DNA of 64,000 nt from Candidatus Ichthyocystis sparus (GTDB lineage Bacteria; Pseudomonadota; Gammaproteobacteria; Burkholderiales; 2013Ark19i): positions 1 through 64,000 of the forward strand of contig NZ_FKII01000056.1 in the NCBI RefSeq assembly GCF_900078745.1. Direction: 5' to 3'. A program made the translations under genes and the position numbers. Of the stretch, positions 18,408 through 29,100 are shown piece by piece; position 1 is the stretch's first letter; every line of letters begins with the position of its first letter. The notes beneath the pieces are model-generated. The model ran no database searches. It saw only the letters and a program-made list of their open reading frames with translations, and was not told the origin of the DNA.

Positions 18408-20630
18408 ATGTGCCCTGTGTCTGCAACCGGTGCTGCTTTTGGTGATACCATAGAGAACATTGGCTATGATGGCAGTAATAAAGATGACGTAATGCAATCT
18501 GGTGTTTCTGGTAGTGATTTTCAGCAGATCGAAGCTCCTCCTGCTACTGCAGATACTGCTATTTCAAGAGTTGCTGTTACTGTGCGTAAGGGTGGGAGGG
18601 CTAGGTCTTCTGCCAAAAAACGTGATACTGTTTCTGCCGTTTCTTCTTCAGCTACCGCTGCTTCTGTAGGTAAAGGTATGAGTACTACGGACAAGGGTAA
18701 GGCTCCTGCCAGAAAATCTGCTACTGCTTCAACCTCTACTGCCATTCCTGATGCTGTGCCTAAGGGGGTGAGGGGTAGTAGGTCTTCTGCCAGAAAGCGT
18801 GATGCTGTTTCTGCCGTTTCTTCCTCAGCTACTGCTGCTTCTGTAGGTAAGGGTATGAGTACTACGAAAAAGGGTAAGGCTCCTGTCGTAAAATCTGCTA
18901 CTACTTCAACCTCTACTGCCATTCCTGATACTGTGCCTAAGGGGGTGAGGGGTAGTAGGTCTTCTGCCAGAAAATCTGCTACTGCTCCAGCCTGTACTGC
19001 CAGTTCTGATGTTTTTGATTCACTGGGTGTTAACTTACATCCTGATAGTGCTCAAATAGTTAATGATCTCCTTCTTAAAGTTGATAAACTAGCTGGACGT
19101 ATTTACAGGGGTACGGTAAGCAAACAATTTACATCAAGTGTGAGTGGTGGACTTACGATGACGGGACTTAGTATTTGGTATAATACTTATGGACCACTGT
19201 TTAAGGTTAGTTTTGTATACAGATGCCTTCGTGAGTATCATTGTAAGCACAGGCCTGTTTTTATACGTTCTCTTCCTGTCATTAAAGTATTGTCTGATTT
19301 CTCTGGCAATGATGTAGAGACGTTAAATGGAGATGTTTTGCTGAGTTTTTTATCGAAACTAGATTCTGCTGTTCGTGGTATGGTGGAGGGTATTTTTAAC
19401 TCTAATTGGGCTGAAGTAACCGGTAATGTTTTTAGTGCTCTAGAGGAAGGGTACTTGGGTGACATTAGTTGTAAAGATTTTATCGATGTTCTCGGCATTG
19501 CTGGTCTTCCCTCAATGGTATTCTCTCCAGTGTCGTATTTAAAAAAACAATCTTCGAAAACAAATACAGATAGTAAAGACATTGGTAGTTGTACGGCACC
19601 AGGAGATGGATCTTCTTCTTCTGCTCCGATTGCGGAAGGAGGACACGCCAGTAGCAGTAGTGTTTCTATTCCTGTTTCTGCTCATGCTGATACAGAAATT
19701 ATTTGTGTTGATGTTGAGGAGGTATCGCCCACCAAATGTGTTGATTTGCTGGGTCTTAAGTTTCATCCCGATAGTGCTGAAATAATTTGTAAGCTCTTTT
19801 CTGGTCTTCGTGAATCTGCAAGAACATCTTGTTCTTGTTCTATAATCAACTACCTCCTGACGGCTATAAATAGCGGACTTTCTGCGGTTGGGATAGTTAT
19901 TTGGTGCAATGTTTATAGAGAACTTCATCTATATAGTTTTGTGTCTAAGTGTCTTTGTATATATCATTACAAGTACCGTCCTAGTTTTGTACGTGTGCTT
20001 CCTGATATTAGAATATTATCAAGTTCCTCTGATTGTAATCTGGTTCCATTGAGTGGAGATGTTTTATCGGTTTTTTTATCTAAACTGGATTGTGCTATTC
20101 GTGATGTGGTGGAGTCTATATTTGATTATGAGTGGGATGAAGAGGCTGCTAAAGTTTTTTCTAAACTAGAAGATGGATCATTGAGTAATGTTAGTTGTGA
20201 AGATATAATTAATGTCCTCGATGTTGCTGGTATTCCTGTAGTGGCATTTTCAGCTTCACAAAGATGGCGTACGCCGGGTAAAAGAAAAACATCAGGAAGT
20301 AGTAGTAAAGTTACAAGTGAGGGTACGGCTTCAGCAAGTGGTGTTACAGATGTTGCTTGTTCTGCTTCTAGTTCGCAGTTTCAGTCTGAATTATCATATC
20401 AATCTGAAGTTGCATCAACTGTTTCTGGTGAATCTTTGATTGCTAGTGATGTTTTACTACTCTCAACTGCTGCTGATGATGTTTCTGATTTGGAAGTTTT
20501 AGTAGATGGATTATCTACACCTTGTTCTTCGCCTGTACTTGTACCAGAATCCTCATCCTCACTTGAGTTGGAGCAGTTGCCAGTGTTTCCTCCTTTTCTG
20601 CAACATCATTGGCTAGAGAAGTTAGATTGA
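18408..20630 (+). CDS. Family A paralog with Lys/Arg repeat N-terminus, alpha-beta, short tail
   Basis: 740 residues (MCPVSATGAAFGD, SDFQQIEA). Residues about 60-200 hold tandem 59-residue repeats rich in Lys, Arg, Ser and Ala (KGMSTTDKGKAPARKS, GSRSSARKRDAVS), resembling histone H1 tails in composition. Alpha is about 202-375 (SLGVNLHPDSA, CLREYHCKHRPVFIR) and beta about 443-618 (TKCVDLLGLKFHPDSA, CLCIYHYKYRPSFVR, VSCEDIINVLDVAGIP). A shortened Ser-rich tail ends FLQHHWLEKLD. Function unknown. Repeated basic segments suggest nucleic-acid binding or nuclear targeting; that is inferred from composition only. Confidence 0.9.
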   Translation: MCPVSATGAAFGDTIENIGYDGSNKDDVMQSGVSGSDFQQIEAPPATADTAISRVAVTVRKGGRARSSAKKRDTVSAVSSSATAASVGKGMSTTDKGKAPARKSATASTSTAIPDAVPKGVRGSRSSARKRDAVSAVSSSATAASVGKGMSTTKKGKAPVVKSATTSTSTAIPDTVPKGVRGSRSSARKSATAPACTASSDVFDSLGVNLHPDSAQIVNDLLLKVDKLAGRIYRGTVSKQFTSSVSGGLTMTGLSIWYNTYGPLFKVSFVYRCLREYHCKHRPVFIRSLPVIKVLSDFSGNDVETLNGDVLLSFLSKLDSAVRGMVEGIFNSNWAEVTGNVFSALEEGYLGDISCKDFIDVLGIAGLPSMVFSPVSYLKKQSSKTNTDSKDIGSCTAPGDGSSSSAPIAEGGHASSSSVSIPVSAHADTEIICVDVEEVSPTKCVDLLGLKFHPDSAEIICKLFSGLRESARTSCSCSIINYLLTAINSGLSAVGIVIWCNVYRELHLYSFVSKCLCIYHYKYRPSFVRVLPDIRILSSSSDCNLVPLSGDVLSVFLSKLDCAIRDVVESIFDYEWDEEAAKVFSKLEDGSLSNVSCEDIINVLDVAGIPVVAFSASQRWRTPGKRKTSGSSSKVTSEGTASASGVTDVACSASSSQFQSELSYQSEVASTVSGESLIASDVLLLSTAADDVSDLEVLVDGLSTPCSSPVLVPESSSSLELEQLPVFPPFLQHHWLEKLD
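18595..18985 (+). repeat. 177-bp coding repeat (59 residues), about two copies
   Basis: taagggggtgaggggtagta occurs at 18761 and again at 18938, 177 bases apart, with closely matching sequence between. A partial copy precedes them. Confidence 0.75.
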
Positions 20631-21375
20631 TAGCGGTTGGTGCTTTTCTGTGTTGGTATTTTTAGTAGATGGGGATTGCCTTCTCCTCCATCAGAACCGC
20701 GTAATTTTGTGCGTTCGTTGTGTACACATGTGGTTGTTTTAGCATTACTCTTTTGTTATGTTTATTGCATGCTTGGGTATGGAGGCGGGTTTTTTTGCTT
20801 GCATTCATTTGAATTTCAATAGGTATTACAATCTCTAGCGGAGTGATATATTTATTTAATCGTTTTTTATACCAATGCCAATTGGTATTTTCGTCGTATT
20901 TATGATTTGTACGCCATGAAAAAAATGTATTTATGCAGCCATACTTATACTATAAAGTAGTACTAGATTAGTGGATGAAAGATAAGATAAATTTCTAGTT
21001 GTAGTTGGAATGTTGATCATTTGTTGTTTTAGCTTGGTAGTTCATTTCAAAATGACGTTGATTATATGTCTAGTTTTATGCTAAATTTTATTGTTTTTTT
21101 ATGTTGTATTTTGCAGTTTTTGTACTGGTGAGTATTGACAGCAGTAATTTTTAATTACACCAGTGGGAAAGTGTTATTTATGTAAAATTAGGATAAATAT
21201 CCTATACTTTCATGGACACGTATGGGTTTTTCTATGTCGTACAAATTTTCTAGTTTTTTTAGTGCTGCTTAATTGGAGTGTTGCGTACGTACGATAGTTA
21301 TTGCTCCCTTATTGTTAGTAGATTTTCGTTGCGATAATAGAACACATATTAATATTGATGTGTTAGAGGTTGGGT
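20631..21375 (+). promoter_or_regulatory. Module T, then module U upstream of the intact family B gene
   Basis: Module T to about 20820 (ccgcgtaattttgtgcgtt, gcatgcttgggtatggaggc). Module U about 20825-21375 includes tatgaaaaaaatgtatttat, tataaagtagtactagatta and ggataaatatcctatac. GAGG at 21366-21369 precedes ATG 21376. The U copies at 6660 and 11770 lead to dead family B genes; this copy and the one before 31438 lead to intact genes. Confidence 0.5.
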
Positions 21376-22623
21376 ATGAATCCTGTAATTGGTGTTTTTG
21401 ATTCTTGTTCTTGTGTTAGTACTGGATGTGATGATCATTCTGATCAATTGTCAATTGTTAATTTGCAGCAGGCTAAATCTTCTTCTGTTTGCGTATTAGA
21501 CGGTACTACTGGTACCAACGCTTGTACTACACTTGCTAACTCTGTAGGTAAGGTCAAGATTGGGTGTGAGAAAGTGGATGGTACCGAACCTAGAATTGTT
21601 TCTTCTTTTACTTCTGGTAAAAGGATCGTTCGTGCTCCTGTTTGGAAATTACCTGAAGCTTACATTTCTGATATTGCGCCTGTTAGTTCTGCTTCTTCGA
21701 GTGCTATGGAGTATTGTGGATTGATGTTCCGTCTCCCAGATTTACTAGTGTTATCTGCTATAGAGAGTGATTTTTTGCGTTCTGTTTATGAACGTGCTTG
21801 TTCAACTTTTTATTATTATATTAGAGAACATTTTTCCATGTATGGCACTTTTAATGAAAGAAGAGTTTCTGATTTACGCAGTGAGTTATTTGCTGCTGCT
21901 TCAATGGATGCTAGTACTCTTCTTAGAAGTCTATACCTTGATAGAATTAATAATTTTACTGTTTCTTCTTCTGGCATTCCTAATGGGGAAGTGAGGAGAC
22001 TTACTATGGAAGAAATTACAGAATTTTTGAGATTGTTTACAGTTAATGTAATGATTAAAGTTGATGATGGTTTATCATTTGCGTGGAGCTCTGAGATATC
22101 CCGTTTCTATACGGGTAATATTTCTTTGTCGGCGATTTCGGCTTCTAGTGAAATTAGTGGGAAGATGAGCTCACAATCCGTACCCAATGGTGATGAAGTT
22201 GCTGCTGCTAGTAGTTTTGATGTTCCTGTGGCAAGAAGTTTAGATCATGATGGGGCTTTGTCTGATGGTATATTATCAACATTTGTTTCTGATGTAGGCT
22301 CATCTTGTGTTCCAGATATATCCAATGAGTTTGTTTTACCTACCAACTCTGCGGCCACGGTAAATTTAGAGAATAGGTTTTCTTCATCTGAGTCTGGAGC
22401 GTTTGTTATTGATGGTGTTTGTTCGTCCTCTCGGGAATTGGTGGATAGTGAGGTCGGTTCGTCCTCTTATGTTCCCGCTACAGTGAAAGAGTGTCCTGCA
22501 GATGGTGGTTCTTTTGGCTATCTTCGCGGACTGAAAAAATCACTTATAAGTAGATTCAGTGTTGTTGACAATCCTTCTTCTTTAGCGAGTTTGGGTAGTG
22601 GTGCTGCTAAACCTTTTTCTTAG
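21376..22623 (+). CDS. Family B protein, intact reference copy
   Basis: 415 residues. ATG 21376 is preferred over TTG 21370 because of GAGG spacing and alignment with 31438. The N-terminus MNPVIGVFDS...LSIVNLQQAK is the family B signature. RIVRAPVWKLP near residue 75-85 is a short motif also found in family A linkers. The central region, about 120-245, differs from alpha and beta: SVYERACSTF, LRSELFAAASMDASTLLRS, LYLDRINNF, EEITEFLRLFTVNVM; it looks helical. A Ser/Val-rich stretch follows. The end has SFGYLRGLKKSLISRF, matching the GPKKSFI motif of the long-tail proteins. No signal peptide or membrane segment. Function unknown; at least four decayed copies of this family lie in the window. 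Confidence 0.85.
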   Translation: MNPVIGVFDSCSCVSTGCDDHSDQLSIVNLQQAKSSSVCVLDGTTGTNACTTLANSVGKVKIGCEKVDGTEPRIVSSFTSGKRIVRAPVWKLPEAYISDIAPVSSASSSAMEYCGLMFRLPDLLVLSAIESDFLRSVYERACSTFYYYIREHFSMYGTFNERRVSDLRSELFAAASMDASTLLRSLYLDRINNFTVSSSGIPNGEVRRLTMEEITEFLRLFTVNVMIKVDDGLSFAWSSEISRFYTGNISLSAISASSEISGKMSSQSVPNGDEVAAASSFDVPVARSLDHDGALSDGILSTFVSDVGSSCVPDISNEFVLPTNSAATVNLENRFSSSESGAFVIDGVCSSSRELVDSEVGSSSYVPATVKECPADGGSFGYLRGLKKSLISRFSVVDNPSSLASLGSGAAKPFS

Positions 22624-23433
22624 TTGTCTGCGGGACAGGCAGTTTTGCAGCCTCCGCTGCAGATGAAGATGTGGGATGGGTAATTTGATAGCGTTAACAC
22701 ATGTCAAGTTTTTTTGTGTGTTTTACTGTATCCAGTGTGTGACTGTATATAACAAAAAGTCTGATTTTTTTACCTTGGTGCTACGGTTTTGTGGTACAGA
22801 GCGTGTTGACTATACCAGATTTGGTGGCGTTAGTTTATTTAGCCACAATGGGTTGTTGCGGTTTTGTTAATGTATAAATAAAAGTGTTATTAAGTATTAT
22901 TAAATTTTTATTTAGGGGTGACTATCTAAGCTTGCATATTGACGCATGGCATGTTCGTGTCTAATGGTTGAATATGTAAGGTTCGTTTTTTTGTGATGAA
23001 GCACTAATGATGTATACCTTAAATTTGCGTTAATTGAATAGTAATTAAAAGAATTGTTGAAATCTTTGGTGGTCGTAAAATGAATATAGCACCACGTGCA
23101 CAGTACATAGCTATAGGGCCCAGTTTTTGGGGTTTTTCATTAATTTGATACTTAAAAACAGAGAGGAAGTGGCTCAGGAAACAAGTAAGTGATTTAACGT
23201 AATCAGCATTCATCACAAAAATATTGATCGGTATTTGTCTTTCCTTATTTGATGAATATAGATTTTGAGCATTGCAGGTAATATTTTAAAACATTTATAC
23301 ATACGAGTGTTTGGTATCGTATATGACATATCGTTCCACACAAGTTTTGTTTTGGTGTATGTGCGAGTCCTGTATCTACATGTCAAAGCAATAAAAGCGA
23401 TAAATATAACCACCAATAAGTAGAGAGGTGGTT
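22624..23433. other. Spacer, unique part then module S
   Basis: Bases 22624-23215 appear single-copy. A small open frame at 22676-22870 has no ribosome-binding site I would trust. Module S follows at about 23220-23390 (gatcggtatttgtctttcctt). TAGAGAGG at 23421-23428 and GTG 23434 mark the decayed start of the next gene. Confidence 0.4.
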
Positions 23434-25197
23434 GTGTGTCCTGCATTTACAAACAGTGCTGCTGTTATTGGTGGTACGCTCAGAGAGCGGGGACTCTAGG
23501 AATAGCAATAGAGAATATACAGGTGCTTTTGTGTGTGCCATGTAGAACACCTCCCTGATTTTATACGTACTCTTGCTACTACTGACATTCAAGTATTATC
23601 AAGTTTCTCCGATCGTATGTTAGTCCCGCTAACAGGAAGTGGATTGCTGAATTTTTTGTAGAAACAGATTGTGCTGTTAGTGATATAGTCAATTCTGTGT
23701 TTAATTTGAAGTGAGGTTAAATAGCCAGGAGAGTTTTTTTTGAAATAAAAGAGGGATTATTGGGTGATGTTAGTTGTGAAAACTTTACTATTGCTCTCGA
23801 TATTTTCTGTGTTCCTAGGGTGGCAATTGTAGAGCCCAAAAAGATTTACGAAACGTTTTAGGAATAAAAATTGTACGTCCAGAAAGTAGTAATGGAGGTA
23901 TAGTTGGAGGTGCTTCAGGAGGTGACGCTGTTGATCTTGTTCTCTCTTTGCCATTTGTTCTCAATCGCTTCAATTGCCTCAGTCTTAACCTGAGTTACAG
24001 CCAAGGTTTTTGTTACTATATTAGGAGAGTTTTATGGCCCACCTTCAGAATTGATTAGGTTGTTTTCTGCTGAAGCTTTTGGTGATGGATTTTCCTCTGA
24101 TCCTATTGCGCTGGAAGGTCACATAGGCGGTGATTTTGCTACTTCTTCATGAAAGTGATGAATAGTGTAGACTTTATAGGACTGGGCGAGCTATTTAGTG
24201 CAAAAATTATGAGGAAATGCGAAAATATAATTTTATATGTAGGTGTTTTGTGCATATCATTTTAGGCACTATACTGACTTTATACGTGCTCTTGATGGTA
24301 TTCAAGTATTATCATGTTCCTATGATCGTAGGTCAGTGCCGCTAAAGGGAATTGGGTTACTAGATTTTTTTTATCGGGGCTATATACATCTAGGTATTAC
24401 TCCATCAGTAACTGGAGGTCCACTGGGATATATTAGATACTTCTTAAGAGCTAAGCGTAAGATGTTGGGAAGTAGTAGTAAAGTTTCATCTTCCAGTACG
24501 TAGCTTCATTGGTCTGAGGCGCAATTATGACCCTTGTTGCTGTTAGGGAAGTGTTTTGATCAGTCTTCTCCTATAACCACACTCTTTCGCAACTTCAGTA
24601 TTAACTATAATTGTCTTCTAAGCCTCGGCCTGAATCTTCTTTGACTCTTATTGCTGAGTCTGTTGCTGTGTTACCTATCTTTGGTGAGTCTTCTTCGATT
24701 ATTAGTTGAGATTTTTTAGTCTCAACTGTGGATGTTGTTGCTTATGCTTTGCGAGTTTTAGAAGACGAATTGTCTTTACCTTCACTCTCATCTTTATATT
24801 CATCTTAATCCCTGTCTTTATCTCCGTTTGAGTTAGAAGTAGCTGCTGATATTTTTTCTGATTTTTCGCCGGCTAGAGAAATTGTAGTTAGATTGACTGC
24901 AATTGGTGCTGTTTCTAAGTTTTGAGGTTCAGGAGATGAATCGCTTTCTTCTTTAATTATGCAGTTAGTTAAGGATCCTATTTGGGTACCTGCGAGTAAT
25001 GGTATTGCTGCTGGACCTTCTTCTTCTGCACCTGTTGGTGTTGTTGTCAATGTTCCGCTAGTAGATGTTGCTGCTATGGAAGATGATTTGGGTAATACAG
25101 CATTGATGAACCGAGTACTGCCACCTTAATTACTACTTTTTGCTGAATCAAGTGGTTCAGTTTCTGTTAGGGATAGAGGTGTGATGAGGAGGGTGTA
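23434..25197 (+). pseudogene. Decayed family A/beta gene with long basic tail
   Basis: It starts GTG TGT CCT GCA, the family A register, but breaks at once and jumps to beta sequence (LPDFIRTLATTDIQVLSSFSD near 23550; gtcccgctaacaggaag). A second beta remnant is partly open at 24243-24503 (AYHFRHYTDFIRALDGIQVL). The tail is of the long class: GESSSIIS equivalents near 24680, gattgactgcaattggtgct at 24892, an LGNTALMNRV counterpart of LAALLNRG near 25090, and a final arginine-rich gatgaggagggtgtaaaagg. It is closest in plan to 31438-34611. Many stops; not expected to be translated as a whole. Confidence 0.75.
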
Positions 25198-25544
25198 AAA
25201 GGAGGAGTTCATTATAAAAATAGATTTTATTTATCACTACCGGGGTAACATAATTTTATGAGTTTTTGTGTGTGGGTGGTGTCTTTATACTACGTTTAGT
25301 GTTGTGCATTGTGTTTTTTCATATGAGGGCGCCATTTGTATTTTTAGAGCGAATGATTAATTATGTATCTCACATTGATCATGAAGTAGTTGGGAAAACA
25401 TGTGTGACATTTGACTTGGATCAGTTTTTTTCTTTTTTTATTGAGTCGATATAATCTAGGTTTTAAGTATTGCAGGTAAATAATGATCAATTGATGCACC
25501 ATATATTAATACAATACTTTTGTTTGTATAATTAGTTGTCGTTT
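25198..25544. other. Unassigned spacer
   Basis: Contains part of module S near 25405-25480 (tattgagtcgatataatctagg, ttttaagtattgcagg). A 62-codon frame at 25266-25454 looks like chance. Nothing else recognised. Confidence 0.35.
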
Positions 25545-25914
25545 ATTGGATGTAAATATTTATTTTTTTTTAAGCTATATACGAGCTACCATGGCCCACT
25601 GGGGTTTTATTTTGCCTTAGTCTTTGTGCATAGGAACTACTGCTTTTGAGGATGTGAGTTTGGTAGTGTGGATAGTGTGAGTTATTTTATAAATTGAGCT
25701 AATTGAGCTATAAGAATAATGGTGACTATACCTATTCATGGCGTTGTGTCTGGGTTGATGATAGGATGAGGACGATGAAATGATAAATACAAACAGTGAG
25801 CGGAGAGAGAAGTTGTTATTGCGCATGTTATTATTGCACATTTGTTCAGTTAAGTAATGGCACAATTAGTGCATTGTGATTGATACTTTATTTATTCTTA
25901 TTCATCTATGCAGC
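25545..25914. repeat. Orphan module P copy
   Basis: A complete leader (ggatgtaaatatttattttt, gtgcataggaactactgctt) runs to gagagaagttgttattgcg, where ATG should be; no reading frame follows. Sequence at 25815-25914 then resembles the stretch that precedes module P at 8130-8217. The leader has therefore been duplicated and this copy lost its gene. Confidence 0.55.
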
Positions 25915-26183
25915 CAATTAGTTTTATTGGTATTGGGTGTGAATGTTTGTTTTTTTTAGTTATAATATGCAAGTTGTTTCGCGGATGAGTGGGTTGTCAT
26001 CTTGGGTTTGTTAGTCGTGGGAGTTTTTCTGCTTGAGTTTGAGTTGATGACAATAAGTAGATAAGTAGATAAGTAGATAAGTAGATAAGTAGATAAGTAG
26101 ATAAGTAGAATAAAAGTAGAAATTGATGCTAGTGCCAATTAGAAATAGCAGATAAGAATAAACAATAAGCGAGGGGGGTTGTT
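25915..26183 (+). promoter_or_regulatory. Module P leader of the 26184 gene with (ATAAGTAG)7
   Basis: It begins gggtgtgaatgtttgttttt. Seven perfect octamers occupy 26053-26108, between the usual leader body and the start. GAGGGGGG at 26171-26178 lies about five bases before GTG 26184. Confidence 0.55.
26053..26108 (+). repeat. (ATAAGTAG)7 octamer repeat
   Basis: Seven perfect tandem copies about 75 bases upstream of GTG 26184. Not present in the other leaders. Confidence 0.95.
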
Positions 26184-29100
26184 GTGTATCCTGCTTTACC
26201 TGTAGCTAGTGTTGCCTCTGCTTCTCTGCCTGCTGAAGAATCTGTTGCTGCTGAAGAATCTGTTGCTGCTGAAGAATCTGTTGCTGCTGAAGAATATGTT
26301 GCTGCTGAAGAATCTGTTGCTGCTGAAGAATCTGTTGCTGCTGAAGAATCTGTTGCTGCTGCTGTAGCATCATCTAGGGTTGATGGGTCTTCTTTGCCTG
26401 TTGTTAAGATATGTAAGGGGGTGAGTGCTAAGGGTAAGTGTAAAGCTCCTGCCAAAAAGCGAGGTACTTCCGTAGTTGCTTCTCCCTTAACTACTGCTAT
26501 AAGTAAGGGGGTTAGTGCTAAGAGTAAGGGTAAAGCTCCTGCCAAAAAGCGAGGTACTTCCGCAGTTGATTCTTCCCCAACCGCTGCTATAAGTAAGGGG
26601 GTTAGTGCTAAGAGTAAGGGTAAAGCTCCTGCCAAAAAGAGAGGTACTTCCGCAGTTGATTCTTCCCCAACCGCTGCTATAGGTAAGGGGGTGAGTGCTA
26701 AGGGTAAAGCTCCTGCCAAAAAGAGAGGTACTTCCGTGGTTGCTTCTTCCTCAACAACTACTACGGATAAGGGAGTGGGTGCTAGAAAAGGTAGGGGAAG
26801 GGTTTGTTCTAAAAAATCCTCTGTTTCTGTTCCGGATTGTTCTTCACTGCATGCTATGGCACTTCCTGAGTGCCTCCCAATGATTAAAGATCTCTTTTCT
26901 AAGGTTGGTGTATTTGCTAGGAGTGTTTACGAGTACATGATAAGCGAACAACTCTCACCAGAAGTAAGTGACGAGCTTTCAGTGACCGAAGAAGCTATTT
27001 GGTACTCGACCCATATGGCAATGTGTGAGACTAGTTTTGTGTCCATGTGCCTTGGTGAGTACCATGCCAAGTACCGCCCTCGTTTTGTGCGTTCTATTTT
27101 TCTTTCTAAGATTCAGATATTATCGGATGCCGATGGTAGTTTGCTAGATTTTTTATTGGAGCTAGATTGTGCTGTTCTTAGAGAGGTGAAGTATATTTTT
27201 AACTCTTCTTGGAGTGAAGTTTCCGTTTCTCTGGAAGAGGGATCCTTGAGTGCCATTAGCTGTGGAGATTTTGTTAGAGTTCTTAATGTTGCTGGCATTC
27301 CAGCAGTAGCGTTATCGGCAAATGTAGAAGTTCCTACAAAAGAAGGAAGTAGTAAGAAGGGCACAGTATCGGGGTCTGCTAGTGTTAAAGGACTTACGCA
27401 CTCTTCTCCTACCGTTCCCCAATCATTATCATCTCAATCTGGTTCACAGTTGGGTTCTTCGTTGCCATTAGGAGAGGACTCTGGTGCCGCACCTTCTGAA
27501 TCGGCTATGCTGTCCTCTCCTGATATCGAGATTATTGAGGAGCCGCTTGTTTCTACCGAAGCGAGTGCTCTAACTGCCTCTTCCTCTGGTGCTTCATTGT
27601 CTGTTCAATGTGTTGATTTGCTGGGTGTTAAATTACACCCTGATAGTGCTAGAATAATTTGTGATCTCTTTTATGCAATTCGTAGATCTGCCAGAATGTC
27701 CTGCTCGAAGGGACTGTATCGTCTCTTAATGGCTGTGAGAGGTGAACTTTCAGGTGTTGTTCGGGTTATTTGGTGCAGAACTTATAAGGAACTTCATTCG
27801 GTTAATTTTATAGCTAAGTGTCTTTGTTTGTATCATTCCAATTATCGTCCTGATTTTGTACGTTCTCTTGGTGATATTCGAGTACTTTCGGGTTCCTCTG
27901 ATCATAGGCTAGTACAATTAACTGGAGGTGAGTTACTAAGTTTTTTATCGAAACTGGATTGTGCACTTCTTGAGGAAGTTAGGTCTACATTTAACTCGGA
28001 GTGGGATGAATTAACTGATAAAGTTTTTTCTGAACTAGAAGGCGAGTCATTGAGTGGTGTTGTTTGTGAAGATCTTGTTAATGCTTCCGATGCTGTTGGT
28101 ATTCCTGCAGTGGCATTTTCAGTTTCCCCCGGATATGAAAAGTATAGAAAACGTGTGATAGCTAAAAGCAGGACGTTAGGAAGTGGTCAACCTAGTGTAT
28201 CTGTGCGTGCTACTGTCTCTGCCGTTGTAACATCACCTGTGGGTACTGGAAAGTCCTCTGTTTCTGTTCAGGATTGTGCTTCACTGTGTGCTATGGTACT
28301 TCCTGAGTGCGCTCTAATGATTGAAGATCTCTTTTCTGAAATTGGTTCACTTGCTATAAGTGTTTACGAGGACATGGTAAGAGAACAGTTCCCGTCAGAA
28401 ATGAGTAGCAGGCTTTCGGTGGCCGAAAGAGCTGTTTGGTTATTGACCTACAGGGCAACATGTGAGGCTAGTTTTGTGTCTATGTGCTTTGGTGAGTACC
28501 ATGCCAGGTACCGCCCTGATTTTGTAAATTCTCTTTCTGAGATTCAAGTACTATCGGATGTCAAGGGTAGTTTGCTAGATTTTTTGTTGGAACTAGATTG
28601 TGCTATTTGTAGAGCGATTGAGTCTGTTTTTAGCTCTTGTTGGAGTGAAGTTTCTGTTTCTTCGGAAGAGGAGTCCTTGAATGCCATTAGTTGTGGAGAT
28701 TTTGTTAGAGTCCTTGACATTGCTGGCATTCCCGCAGTAGCGTTATCGGAAAAGGTAGGGGTTTCAATAAAGGAAAGTAAGGGTAAGGGTGCATCAGTAA
28801 CTAGTGTTGTAGATCTTACGCATTCTTCTCCTCTCAGTCCTCAGTCATTACCATCTCAATCTGGTTCACATTCTGTTGGAGACTCTGTGGGTGAGTCTTC
28901 TTCTAATCTGGTTGCAGCAAAAAGACATAAGGGTAACGATAGTGTTTCTGTACCTGCTTGTACTACTACTGCTGTGGCACAGACAGTTTCTACTGAAGCT
29001 GGTACCGTAACTGCTTCTGCGTTTCCTACCTCTTCCTCTCGTGCTTCATTATCTGTTCAATGTGTTGATTTGCTGGGTGTTAAGTTACATCCTTGTAGTG

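Noticed and set aside
18595-18985. True histone H1 domain
   Set aside because: Only the Lys/Ala/Ser composition matches. No globular winged-helix domain is visible, so I use H1-like for composition only.
22676-22870. 64-codon frame after the family B gene
   Set aside because: No convincing ribosome-binding site, composition like the surrounding spacer, no counterpart in other copies.
25266-25454. 62-codon hydrophobic frame
   Set aside because: Overlaps module S remnants and has no ribosome-binding site. Likely chance in T-rich sequence.
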